Origin: Planobispora rosea
GTDB taxonomy: Bacteria > Actinomycetota > Actinomycetes > Streptosporangiales > Streptosporangiaceae
DNA length: 64,000 nt
Assembly (NCBI RefSeq): GCF_014648175.1
Contig: NZ_BMQP01000021.1
Coordinates: 62,001 to 126,000, forward strand
Direction: 5' to 3'
Position numbers and translations under genes: made by a program
Part shown: positions 24,033-32,142 of the stretch, one piece after another
Layout of the letters: each line of letters opens with the position of its first letter
Position numbering within the stretch: position 1 is the stretch's first letter
Notes under the pieces: model-generated
The model's database searches: none
What the model saw: only the letters and a program-made list of their open reading frames with translations
What the model was told of the DNA's origin: nothing

Positions 24033-25448
24033 TCAGCCCTCCTGGCCGCGGCGGCCGTACAGGGCCAGACCCGAGCCGCCCGCGATCAGGACGCCGCCCA
24101 GGGCCAGGGCCCCGAGACCGGAGGCCGGGCTTCCCGCCTCGGCGAGGCCGCCGCCGGTCTGCGCGCCGCCCCGGGGGGTGAAGTCGCCGCTGGGCCGGTA
24201 CGGTGCCTTGACCGTCAGCCGGGCGGCGCTCTTCTGGCCGGTGGGCAGCTTGGCGACGAACCAGTAGGCGCCCGCCCCGGTGCTGGAGGGGACGTGGAAC
24301 CGCTTGGCGGCCACGCCGTCCTTACCGGTCCAGACGGTGAACGTCTTGCCCGCCGGGTCGGTCAGGGCGATCGGGGTGCCCGGAGCCACGTACCGGGTCG
24401 AGACGACGGCGGTGAACTCGCCGCCCGCCACGACCGTGTGCGGGTCCAGGGCCAGGTGCAGCCGGCCCGCCGGGACGGGCTTCGGGGGGACGGCGACGGT
24501 CAGCGTCGCGGCGTCGGACGGCCCGCCGTGCAGGTAGGCCACGACCCTGTAGGGACCCGGGTCGGTGTCCCCGGGCACGGTCAGCTCGACCCGGGCGGTA
24601 CCCCAGTGGTCGAGCCGGACCCGGTGGTGCCTGCCGCCGGGGTCCTTGACGGTGACCACGGTGCCCGGCTCGACGTTCTCGGTCGTGACGCCGGCGTAGT
24701 AGCTCTGCCCGGGCAGGACCTTGCGCGGCTCCAGCCGCAGGTCCAGGCGGGCGGCGGGCTTGACGACGGGGCGCGGGTCCCTGACGGTCAGGGTGCGCTT
24801 GGCGGTGCCGATGACCTTCTCTCCGAGGAGGATCTCCACGGTGACCGGGTAGGCGCCGGGCCTGAGGTCGTCCCGGACGGCGGCGGCGCCGGTGGCCCGG
24901 CCCCTGGACAGGACGACGGTGTGCACGCTGGAGAGGGCGGGGGAGCTGACGCGCGCGCCGGTGGCGCGGGGCTCCTCGGCGGTGACCTCGTAGCCGACCT
25001 TCTCGCCCGCGTACACGGCACCCGGGCTCAGCTCGAAGGTCACCCCGCTGAGCGGGGCGTCGGGCTTCTCCTCCGCCTGCGGCTTCTCCTCGGTCCTCTG
25101 CTCGGGCTGCGGCTGCTGCTCCGGTGCGGGCTCCTGCTCGGGTCCGGGGTCGGGCTGCGGCTTCTCCTCGGTCCTCTGCTCGGGCTGCGGCTGCTGCTCC
25201 GGTGCGGGCTCCTGCTCCGGCCGGGGCTCGGCCGGGGACTCCGGCGTGGACTCGGGCTCGGTCCCCCGCACCGGTCCGGTCTCGGCCTCGGGGCCGCGCT
25301 CCGTCGCGCCGCCGAGGTCCTGGACCTCGGGCACGGTGGTCGCGGAGCCGGCGGACGGGTCCTCGGCGCCGTCGGCGAAGGCCGGAGAGGCGGTCAGCAC
25401 GGCAAGGCTGAGGGCGCCGGCGGCCGCCAGGGACTTGGTGAAACGCAT
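24033..25448 (-). CDS. Cell-surface protein with GGAQTGGG sorting-like signal, sortase partner
   Basis: 471 residues: signal peptide (about 1-25, ending SPAFADG), a Pro/Glu/Gln-rich stalk with a duplicated 26-residue unit (EQEPAPEQQPQPEQRTEEKP), three beta-sandwich (Ig-like) modules of about 80-90 residues each, and a C-terminal RGGAQTGGG, hydrophobic helix and basic tail (RRGQEG). The last part has the layout of a cell-wall sorting signal, with GGxxTGGG in place of LPXTG. ATG at 25448 is chosen because the signal peptide begins there and GGGGGAG precedes it; a longer frame upstream adds an untypical stretch. Expressed with the adjacent sortase. Confidence 0.85.
   Translation of the reverse strand: MRFTKSLAAAGALSLAVLTASPAFADGAEDPSAGSATTVPEVQDLGGATERGPEAETGPVRGTEPESTPESPAEPRPEQEPAPEQQPQPEQRTEEKPQPDPGPEQEPAPEQQPQPEQRTEEKPQAEEKPDAPLSGVTFELSPGAVYAGEKVGYEVTAEEPRATGARVSSPALSSVHTVVLSRGRATGAAAVRDDLRPGAYPVTVEILLGEKVIGTAKRTLTVRDPRPVVKPAARLDLRLEPRKVLPGQSYYAGVTTENVEPGTVVTVKDPGGRHHRVRLDHWGTARVELTVPGDTDPGPYRVVAYLHGGPSDAATLTVAVPPKPVPAGRLHLALDPHTVVAGGEFTAVVSTRYVAPGTPIALTDPAGKTFTVWTGKDGVAAKRFHVPSSTGAGAYWFVAKLPTGQKSAARLTVKAPYRPSGDFTPRGGAQTGGGLAEAGSPASGLGALALGGVLIAGGSGLALYGRRGQEG
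25081..25217 (-). repeat. 78-bp period duplication in the surface-protein stalk
   Basis: About 59 bases at 25081-25139 recur identically at 25159-25217 (78-base period, 26 codons). Exact nucleotide identity points to a recent in-frame duplication that lengthened the Pro/Glu/Gln stalk. Confidence 0.85.
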
Positions 25449-25824
25449 GATCTCCCCCAGTGGGAGACGGCGGAGGGCCAACATGAGCCCAACTCGGAAA
25501 CACCGTCTCGCGCTAGTCATCCTGGCTTAGTAAAAACCTTATTTAGGACATATAGCATTATTCGTGACGAAACTTGACTTTTTTCTTACCTTCCATGAGC
25601 TGTGCGTAACGGCCGGGGCGCTCGCAGTGATGGGAAGGTAAAGCCCCTACCTGGCGATCCTCTCGTAATCAAGCGCTTGCTCGGTATGGTGCGCCGGGGT
25701 TAGTCTGCCTCTGCGAACGGGAGCCCGTTCCCGTCCGCCACCTTCCGCGCCGCCAGAGTCCCGCGCTCCGATGGACGTGCCTCACTCCGGCGGCCCGGGG
25801 CCTTTCGACCTGGAGGGATGTCCG
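25449..25824. promoter_or_regulatory. Divergent 376-bp control region: sortase operon / ligase-Ltp operon
   Basis: No gene seen. The left half is strikingly AT-rich for this genome (about 25525-25600) and should hold the leftward promoter; it contains GGTTTTTACTAAGCC on the minus strand (25524-25538), nearly the element found at 5562. The right half holds the KstR2-like site and -10 for the rightward operon. A short CTCCCCCAGTGGGAG hairpin lies near 25452. Confidence 0.5.
25668..25690 (+). promoter_or_regulatory. KstR2-like operator and -10 of the ligase/Ltp operon
   Basis: ATCAAGCGCTTGCT (25668-25681) matches every fixed base of the KstR2 consensus AnCAAGnnCTTGnT; TATGGT four bases later is a plausible -10, so a bound repressor would block the promoter. 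The start codon is 135 bases downstream. The identical decamer stands before the enoyl-CoA hydratase. Confidence 0.55.
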
Positions 25825-27375
25825 ATGGGTACGCTCGGCTTCTGGAGGCTCGCGCAGGCGGATCCGGACTGGATCGCCGCCGTGGATCCGGACGGGACGG
25901 AACATCGAGCCGGCGACCTCCTCGCCCGGGCCAACCGTCTGGTGCACGGCCTGCGAGGGCTCGGCCTCCAGTCCGGCGACGGCATCTGCGGCCTGGTCCC
26001 CAACGGCGCCGACGGCCTGGTGCTCTACCTGGCCGCGCTGCAGGCGGGGTGGTACTACACGCCGATCAACTGGCACCTCACCGGCCCCGAGATCGGCTAC
26101 ATCGTCGCCGACAGCGAAGCTCGGGCCTTCTTCGTCGCCGAGCGCCACGCCGAGGAGGGCATGCGCGGCGCCGCCGAGTCGGGCATCGCGCCGGACCGCG
26201 TGTTCGGCTTCGGCCGGGTCGAGGGCGCCCGGCCCGTCTCCGACCTGACCGACGGGCAGCCGGACACCGCCCCCGGGGGCCGTACGGCGGGCGCCACCAT
26301 GCACTACACCTCCGGCACCACCGGCCGGCCCAAGGGCGTGCGCCGCCCGCTCAACGGCCTGGACCCCGACGACGCGGCCGAGCTGATGACGTTCCTGCTG
26401 GCCATGTTCGGCATCACGCCGGGCAAGGAGAACGCCCATCTGGTCACCTCGCCGAACTACCACACCGCGGTCACCCAGTTCGGCGGTACGGCGCTGCACA
26501 TGGGCCACACCCTCGTCTACATGGACAAGTGGGACTCCGAGGAACTGCTGCGGCTCTGCGAGAAGTACCGCGTCACCAACTCCCACATGGTCCCCACCCA
26601 CTTCAAGCGCCTGCTCGCCCTCCCCGACGACGTCAAGCGCAAGTACGACCTCTCCTCCCTGAAATGGATGATCCACGCCGCCGCCCCCTGCCCGGTCCCG
26701 GTCAAGTGGGCGATGTTCGAGTGGTGGGGCGACTGCATCTACGAGTACTACGCCGCGACCGAGGGCGGCGGCACGCTCGCCACCCCCGAGGGCTGGAAGA
26801 AGTACCCCGGCACCGTCGGCACCGCCTGGCCGATCAGCGAGCTGCTCATCGTGGACGACAACCTGGAACCGGTCCCGACCGGCACCCCCGGCACGATCTA
26901 CATGAAGATGGCGGGCGCCACCTTCGAGTACAAGGGCGACCGGGCCAAGACCGAGGCCAACCGGCTCAAGGACCACTTCACCGTCGGCGACATCGGCTAC
27001 CTCAACGAGGAGGGCTTCCTCTTCCTCTGCGACCGCAAGGCCGACATGATCATTTCGGGTGGGGCCAACATCTACCCCGCCGAGATCGAGAACGAGCTGA
27101 TGGTCCACCCCAAGGTCGCCGACGTGGCCGTGTTCGGCATCCCGGACGAGGAGTGGGGAGAGCAGATCAAGGCCGTGATCGAGCCCGCGCCGGGCATCGC
27201 TCCCTCTCCCGAACTGGCCGCCGAGATCCTCGACTCGCTCCAGGGCCGCCTGTCGAAGATGAAGTGGCCCCGGTCCGTCGACTTCATCGAGGAGATGCCG
27301 CGCGAGCCCAACGGCAAGCTCCTCAAACGCAAGCTGCGCGACCCCTACTGGAAGGACCGCGACCGTGCCATCTGA
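25825..27375 (+). CDS. Acyl-CoA synthetase (ANL superfamily), steroid-type operon
   Basis: 516-residue ATP/AMP-dependent CoA ligase. The P-loop is MHYTSGTTGRPKGVRRP; adenylate-binding A5-like motif YEYYAATEGGG; A7 FTVGDIGYL; A8 hinge CDRKADMIISGGANIYPAEIE; catalytic Lys of the A10 region in EPNGKLLKRKLRD. It opens an operon with a DUF35 protein, two Ltp thiolase-like proteins and a second ligase, so it probably activates a sterol, bile-acid or similar polycyclic carboxylate. ATG at 25825 is chosen for GGAGGG 7 bases upstream; an in-frame ATG at 25771 has none. The stop overlaps the next start by 11 bases. Confidence 0.9.
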   Translation: MGTLGFWRLAQADPDWIAAVDPDGTEHRAGDLLARANRLVHGLRGLGLQSGDGICGLVPNGADGLVLYLAALQAGWYYTPINWHLTGPEIGYIVADSEARAFFVAERHAEEGMRGAAESGIAPDRVFGFGRVEGARPVSDLTDGQPDTAPGGRTAGATMHYTSGTTGRPKGVRRPLNGLDPDDAAELMTFLLAMFGITPGKENAHLVTSPNYHTAVTQFGGTALHMGHTLVYMDKWDSEELLRLCEKYRVTNSHMVPTHFKRLLALPDDVKRKYDLSSLKWMIHAAAPCPVPVKWAMFEWWGDCIYEYYAATEGGGTLATPEGWKKYPGTVGTAWPISELLIVDDNLEPVPTGTPGTIYMKMAGATFEYKGDRAKTEANRLKDHFTVGDIGYLNEEGFLFLCDRKADMIISGGANIYPAEIENELMVHPKVADVAVFGIPDEEWGEQIKAVIEPAPGIAPSPELAAEILDSLQGRLSKMKWPRSVDFIEEMPREPNGKLLKRKLRDPYWKDRDRAI

Positions 27376-28261
27376 GGAACTGATCGCCGAGCACGTGCTG
27401 GAGTTCCCCGGCGGTTACACCCGCACGACCGGGCCGGTGATCGGGCGTTTCCTCACCGAGCTGAGGGACGGCCGCATCGTCGGGGTCCGCACGGCCGGCG
27501 GCCGTACCCTCGTCCCCCCGCTGGAGTACGACCCGGACACCGGTGAGGCGGTCACCGGCGAGTTCACCGAGGTCGGCCCCACCGGGACGGTGGAGGGCTG
27601 GGCCTGGGTGAGCGAGCCCCGCGCGGGCCACCCGCTGGAGCGGCCGTTCGCCTGGGCGCTGATCCGGCTGGACGGCGCGGACACCGCCCTGGTCCACGCG
27701 GTGGACGCGGGCGACGTCCGGGCCATGCGCCCCGGCCTGCGGGTCCGCCCCCGCTGGCGGACCGGGCGCACCGGGCACATCACCGACATCGAGAGCTTCG
27801 TCCCCGAGGTGACGAGGATCGTCTCCCCGGTCCGCACCGAGTACCGCGTCAGGCCCGGCAAGTCCCTGGCCCGCTTCCTGGAGGGCATCGAGCGCGGGAT
27901 CTTCCTCGGCTGCCGGTGCGGCTCCTGCGGCAAGGTCTACGTGCCCTACCGTCTGTCGTGCCCGGAGTGCGGTGTCGCGATCACCGAGGAGACGGAGCTC
28001 CCGGACACCGGGACCATCACCACCTTCGCGATCAACAACCTCCCCGACCCCCGCGCCCCCGAGGTGCCGTTCGTCTCGGCTTACATCCTCCTCGACGGCG
28101 CGGACATCCCGATGATCGCCCTCGTCGGCGACGTCCCGGCGCACGAGGTGCGGCAGGGCATGCGCGTGCGGGCCGTCTGGGTCCCCGAGGAGGAGCGGAC
28201 CGCGTCCATGTCCAACATCCGATGGTTCGCCCCGACCGGCGAGCCGGACGTCGAGCTGTAG
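27365..28261 (+). CDS. DUF35 zinc-ribbon/OB-fold protein (Rv3521-like), Ltp partner
   Basis: 298 residues. The C-terminal half is the canonical DUF35 module: a rubredoxin-like zinc ribbon with four Cys (CRCGSC then CPEC, about residues 178-202) followed by an OB fold. The N-terminal half contains another OB-like segment. DUF35 proteins bind thiolase-fold partners and acyl-CoA; ChsH2 with Ltp2 makes the retro-aldolase of cholesterol side-chain cleavage, and Rv3521 of similar length sits with ltp4 and ltp3 in M. tuberculosis. The same gene order here supports a complex with the following two proteins. GTG start overlaps the ligase gene. Confidence 0.88.
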   Translation: MPSEELIAEHVLEFPGGYTRTTGPVIGRFLTELRDGRIVGVRTAGGRTLVPPLEYDPDTGEAVTGEFTEVGPTGTVEGWAWVSEPRAGHPLERPFAWALIRLDGADTALVHAVDAGDVRAMRPGLRVRPRWRTGRTGHITDIESFVPEVTRIVSPVRTEYRVRPGKSLARFLEGIERGIFLGCRCGSCGKVYVPYRLSCPECGVAITEETELPDTGTITTFAINNLPDPRAPEVPFVSAYILLDGADIPMIALVGDVPAHEVRQGMRVRAVWVPEEERTASMSNIRWFAPTGEPDVEL

Positions 28262-28270
28262 GAGCGTAGC

Positions 28271-29290
28271 TTGCGTGAGATAGCGGTCGTGGCGTTCGCG
28301 CAGACCCGGCACAGCGCGGTCGACGAGGGACTGGGCGAGCCCGAGCTGATCCTGCCGGTGCTCGACGAGGTCCGGGAGAGATCGGGTCTGCGGAAATTCG
28401 GCTTCACCTGCTCGGGGAGCTGCGACTACCTGGCCGGGGCGCCGTTCTCGTTCGTCTCCGCGCTCGACGCGCTCGGCGCCTGGCCGCCGATCTCCGAGAG
28501 CCACGTGGAGATGGACGCCGCCTGGGCGCTGTACGAGGCGTGGGTCCGGCTCCAGCACGGCGACGTCGACTCGGCGCTGATCTACGGCTTCGGCAAGTCC
28601 TCCCAGGGCGACCTGCGGGAGATCATGACCCTCCAGCTCGACCCCTACTACCTGGCCCCGCTCGGCCTGGACCAGGTCTCCTACGCCGCCCTGCAGGCCT
28701 CGGCGTGCGGCGCCGACCGGGCCGAGCTGGACGAGGTGGTACGGCGCAGCCGCGCCGCCGGCCGGGACAACCCCTACGCCCTCGACCTGCCCGACCCGTC
28801 GGGCGACGGCTACGAGGTCGAGCCGCTGAGGCCGTACGACGTCGCCCCGATCACCGACGGCGCCGCCGCGGTGGTGCTGGCCGCCGGGGACCTGGCCCGG
28901 GAGGTGTGCGAGCGTCCCGCCTGGATCACCGGCATCGCCCACCGCATAGACCCTCACTATCTGGGCATGAGAGATCTCGCCCGGTCGGCCTCCGCCGCCG
29001 AAGCCGCACGTGCGGCGGGGGTCGGCAAGGGTTCCCTCGACGTGGCGGAGCTGCACGTGCAGTTCAGCCACGAGGAGCGCATCCTCCGCCAGGCGCTGGA
29101 GCTGCCCGACTCCACCGTGGTCAACCCCAGCGGCGGCCCGCTGGCCGCCAACCCCGTCATGGCCACCGGCCTCATCCGGATCGGCGAGGCCGCCTCACGG
29201 ATCATGGACGGCACCGCGAGCCGCACCCTCGGGCACGCCGCCAGCGGCCCGTGCCTGCAGCACAACCTCGTTACGGTTATGGAGGGCTGA
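28271..29290 (+). CDS. Thiolase-fold lipid-transfer protein (Ltp4-like), atypical active site
   Basis: 339-residue thiolase-superfamily protein. Fold markers include CSGSCDYLAGAPF, SALIYGFGKSS, PITDGAAAVVLA, and the C-terminal NPSGGPLAANPVMATG followed by LGHAASGPCLQHN. The usual nucleophilic Cys motif is replaced by ESHVEMDAAWALYEA, and the GHP of the C-terminal thiolase signature is ANP, so classical thiolysis is unlikely. Such proteins (Ltp2 type) can be retro-aldolases with a DUF35 partner, which is encoded immediately upstream. TTG start at 28271 is supported by TAGGAG nine bases earlier. It is 3 bases from the next gene. Confidence 0.85.
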   Translation: MREIAVVAFAQTRHSAVDEGLGEPELILPVLDEVRERSGLRKFGFTCSGSCDYLAGAPFSFVSALDALGAWPPISESHVEMDAAWALYEAWVRLQHGDVDSALIYGFGKSSQGDLREIMTLQLDPYYLAPLGLDQVSYAALQASACGADRAELDEVVRRSRAAGRDNPYALDLPDPSGDGYEVEPLRPYDVAPITDGAAAVVLAAGDLAREVCERPAWITGIAHRIDPHYLGMRDLARSASAAEAARAAGVGKGSLDVAELHVQFSHEERILRQALELPDSTVVNPSGGPLAANPVMATGLIRIGEAASRIMDGTASRTLGHAASGPCLQHNLVTVMEG

Positions 29291-29293
29291 CCC

Positions 29294-30442
29294 ATGGGGA
29301 ACCGCTGCGCGGTGATCGGGGTCGGGCAGACCCACTACACGACCAAGCGCCGGGACGTCTCCATCGCCGGGCTGGTCCGCGAGGCGGCGGTCCGCGCGCT
29401 GGAGGACGCCGGGCTGACCTGGAAGGACATCGACGCCGTCGTCATCGGCAAGGCCCCCGACCTGTTCGAGGGCGTGATGATGCCGGAGGCGTACCTGGCC
29501 GACGCGCTCGGCGCGGCGGGCAAGCCGATGATGCGCGTGCACACCGCGGGCTCGGTCGGCGGCTCCACCGCGCTCGTCGGGGCCTCGCTGATCCAGGGCG
29601 GCGTGCACGACCGGGTTCTGGTGGTCGCCTTCGAGAAGCAGTCGGAGTCCAACGCCACCTGGGCCCTGTCCACGCACCTGCCGTTCAGCGCCTCGCTGGT
29701 GGTCGGCGCGGGCGGCTACTTCGCCCCGCACATCCGCGAGTACATGCGCCGGTCCGGGGCGCCGGACCACATCGGCACGCTGGTCGCCGTCAAGGACCGG
29801 CTCAACGCCCTGAAGAACCCCTACGCCCACCTGAAGATCCCGCAGATCAGCCGGGAGATGGTCGAGGCGACCCCGATGCTCTGGGAGCCGATCCGCTACC
29901 TGGAGACCTGCCCGTCGAGCGACGGCGCCTGCGCGATGGTCCTGTCGTCGGAGAAGGCGGTGACCGGGACCCCGGCCTGGGTCCTCGGTACGGCGATGCG
30001 CTCCGAACCGATCTTCCGGGCCGGGCGCGACACGGTGAACCCGCAGGGCGGCAAGGACTGCGCCGCGGACGTCTACCGGCAGGCCGGGATCGCCGACCCG
30101 CGCCGGGACATCGACGTGGCCGAGGTCTACGTGCCCTTCTCCTGGTACGAGCCGATGTGGCTGGAGAACCTCGGCTTCGCCGCCGAGGGCGAGGGCTGGA
30201 AGCTCACCGAGTCCGGCGCCACCGCCCTGGACGGCGACATCCCGTGGAACGCCTCCGGCGGCGTGCTCTCCAGCAACCCGATCGGCGCGTCCGGGCTGAT
30301 CCGGTTCGCCGAGGCGGCGCTCCAGGTCCGCGGGATGGCGGGGGAGCGCCAGGTGGACGGGGCCCGGCGGGCCCTCGGGCACGCCTACGGGGGAGGCGCG
30401 CAGTTCTTCGCGATGTGGATGGTCGGCAGAGACAAACCCTAG
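29294..30442 (+). CDS. Thiolase-fold lipid-transfer protein (Ltp3-like), atypical active site
   Basis: 382-residue thiolase-superfamily protein. It begins GNRCAVIGVGQTHYTTKR; where the catalytic Cys normally stands it has RVHTAGSVGGSTALVGA, and near the C-terminus NASGGVLSSNPIGASG in place of GGNxxGHPxGxTG and GHAYGGGAQFFAMW in place of the second Cys motif. Loss of the Cys and His suggests aldolase-like or structural function, probably as heteromer with the preceding Ltp and the DUF35 protein (as Rv3521-Rv3522-Rv3523). Start ATG follows GGAGGG that overlaps the previous stop. Confidence 0.87.
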   Translation: MGNRCAVIGVGQTHYTTKRRDVSIAGLVREAAVRALEDAGLTWKDIDAVVIGKAPDLFEGVMMPEAYLADALGAAGKPMMRVHTAGSVGGSTALVGASLIQGGVHDRVLVVAFEKQSESNATWALSTHLPFSASLVVGAGGYFAPHIREYMRRSGAPDHIGTLVAVKDRLNALKNPYAHLKIPQISREMVEATPMLWEPIRYLETCPSSDGACAMVLSSEKAVTGTPAWVLGTAMRSEPIFRAGRDTVNPQGGKDCAADVYRQAGIADPRRDIDVAEVYVPFSWYEPMWLENLGFAAEGEGWKLTESGATALDGDIPWNASGGVLSSNPIGASGLIRFAEAALQVRGMAGERQVDGARRALGHAYGGGAQFFAMWMVGRDKP

Positions 30443-30497
30443 AACCCCTCCCGGCGCCCGGAGCACCCGGAGCCCCTTGCGAGACAGGAGCCCCCCG

Positions 30498-32084
30498 ATG
30501 GAGTTCAACCACGCAGATCTGTTCGAAGGGCTCGCGGACGCGATCGGGGACCGCGTCGCCGTCATCTGCGGTGAACACCGCATGACGTACGCCGAACTGG
30601 ACGCGCACGCCAACCGGCTTGCGCACCACCTGGCGGCGGGCGGGGTCGGGCCGGGCGCGCACGTCGGCATCCAGCTCTACAACGGCGTCGAGTACATCGC
30701 CGGGATCCTGGCGGCGCTCAAGCTCCGGGCTGTGCCGATCAACGTCAACTACCGCTACGTCGAGGCCGAGCTGCTCTACCTCTACCGGGACTCCGACATC
30801 GTCGCCCTGCTGTTCGACGTGGAGTTCGACGAGCGGGTGGCGGCGGTCGCGCCGCAGGCCCCGCAGCTGCGGCACCTGATCGCGGTGGGCGGGCCGTCGG
30901 AGGTGGCCGGGGCGGTGCCGTACGAGGAGGCGCTGGCCGGGCAGCCGGAGACGCGCGGGTTCCCCGGGCGGTCGGGCGACGACGTCTACATCATCTACAC
31001 CGGCGGCACCACCGGCATGCCCAAGGGCGTGATGTGGCGGACCGAGGACCTGTTCTTCGCCTTCGGCGGCGGGAACCCGTACGGCGACCCGCTGCCCACC
31101 CCCGAGGCCGTCGTCGAGCAGGCCCGCGCCTCCGGACCGATGATCATGATGGCGGCGCCCCCGCTGATGCACGGCGCTGCCCAGATGGCCACCTTCATCA
31201 CCTGGTGGATGGGGGGAACCATGGTCTACGTCCGCAAGTTCGACGCGGCCGAGGTGCTCCGGACGATCCAGCGGGAGAAGGTCTTCACGATCAACATCAC
31301 CGGCGACGCGATGGCCCGCCCGCTCGCCGAAGAGCTCGCCGCCGGCGACTACGACCTGTCGTCGCTGGCGATCCTCAGCTCCACCGGGGCGATCCTGACC
31401 GGCGCGGTCCGCGACCGCCTCCAGGAACTGCTCCCGAACACGATGTTCCTGGACAACTTCGGTTCCACCGAGTCCGGCTACACCGCCTCGGCGGTGCAGG
31501 GCTCCTCGCCGGAGTCCGGGCTGCGCTACCAGCCCAACGCCACCTCCGGCCTGGTCGTGCTCAACGAGGTGCTGGAGCAGGTCAAGCCCGGATCCGAGGA
31601 GATCGGCACGGTCGCCAGGAGCGGCCGGATCCCGCTCGGCTACTACAAGGACGAGGAGAAGACCCGGCGCACCTTCGTGACCGACGCGGCCGGGACCCGC
31701 TGGCTGCTCACCGGGGACATGGCCACGGTGGAGGAGGACGGCACGATCGGGATCCTCGGCCGGGGCTCGGTCTGCATCAACACCGGCGGGGAGAAGGTCT
31801 TCCCGGAGGAGGTCGAGGCGGTTCTCAAGGGGCATCCGGCGGTCTTCGACGCGGTGGTCACCGGGGTGCCGGACGAGCGCTGGGGCAACAAGGTCGCCGC
31901 CGTGATCGAGCCGCGCCCCGGCATGTCCCCGTCGCCGGAGGAACTGGACGCGCACTGCCGTACCCAGCTGTCCGGCTACAAGGTCCCCCGGGCCTTCGCC
32001 TTCGTCGACGAGATGGTCCGCTCCCCGGCGGGCAAGGCCGACTACCGCTGGGCTCGCGAGACCGTCCAGGCCACCGGGTCCTGA
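30498..32084 (+). CDS. Acyl-CoA synthetase, FadD19-like
   Basis: 528-residue ANL-superfamily CoA ligase. P-loop IIYTGGTTGMPKGVMWR, FGSTESGYTAS, LTGDMATVEEDGTI, hinge LGRGSVCINTGGEKVFPEEVE, catalytic Lys in PAGKADYRW. The IYTGGTTGMPKGVMWR region is what I recognise from FadD19, which activates cholesterol side-chain carboxylates; together with the Ltp/DUF35 genes a steroid side-chain ligase is likely, though not proved. ATG at 30498 is chosen because ACAGGAG lies 7 bases upstream. Last gene of the operon; convergent with a lipoprotein gene 58 bases away. Confidence 0.9.
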   Translation: MEFNHADLFEGLADAIGDRVAVICGEHRMTYAELDAHANRLAHHLAAGGVGPGAHVGIQLYNGVEYIAGILAALKLRAVPINVNYRYVEAELLYLYRDSDIVALLFDVEFDERVAAVAPQAPQLRHLIAVGGPSEVAGAVPYEEALAGQPETRGFPGRSGDDVYIIYTGGTTGMPKGVMWRTEDLFFAFGGGNPYGDPLPTPEAVVEQARASGPMIMMAAPPLMHGAAQMATFITWWMGGTMVYVRKFDAAEVLRTIQREKVFTINITGDAMARPLAEELAAGDYDLSSLAILSSTGAILTGAVRDRLQELLPNTMFLDNFGSTESGYTASAVQGSSPESGLRYQPNATSGLVVLNEVLEQVKPGSEEIGTVARSGRIPLGYYKDEEKTRRTFVTDAAGTRWLLTGDMATVEEDGTIGILGRGSVCINTGGEKVFPEEVEAVLKGHPAVFDAVVTGVPDERWGNKVAAVIEPRPGMSPSPEELDAHCRTQLSGYKVPRAFAFVDEMVRSPAGKADYRWARETVQATGS

Positions 32085-32142
32085 CCGATCCCGTACGGTC
32101 CGCCGATGAAGATCTTCTGCTGATCGGACACGGAGGGTTCGG

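Noticed and set aside
25449..25620. Possible ydaO-type (c-di-AMP) riboswitch before the surface-protein gene
   Set aside because: The conserved core sequences of that riboswitch class were not found; only an AT-rich leader is visible.
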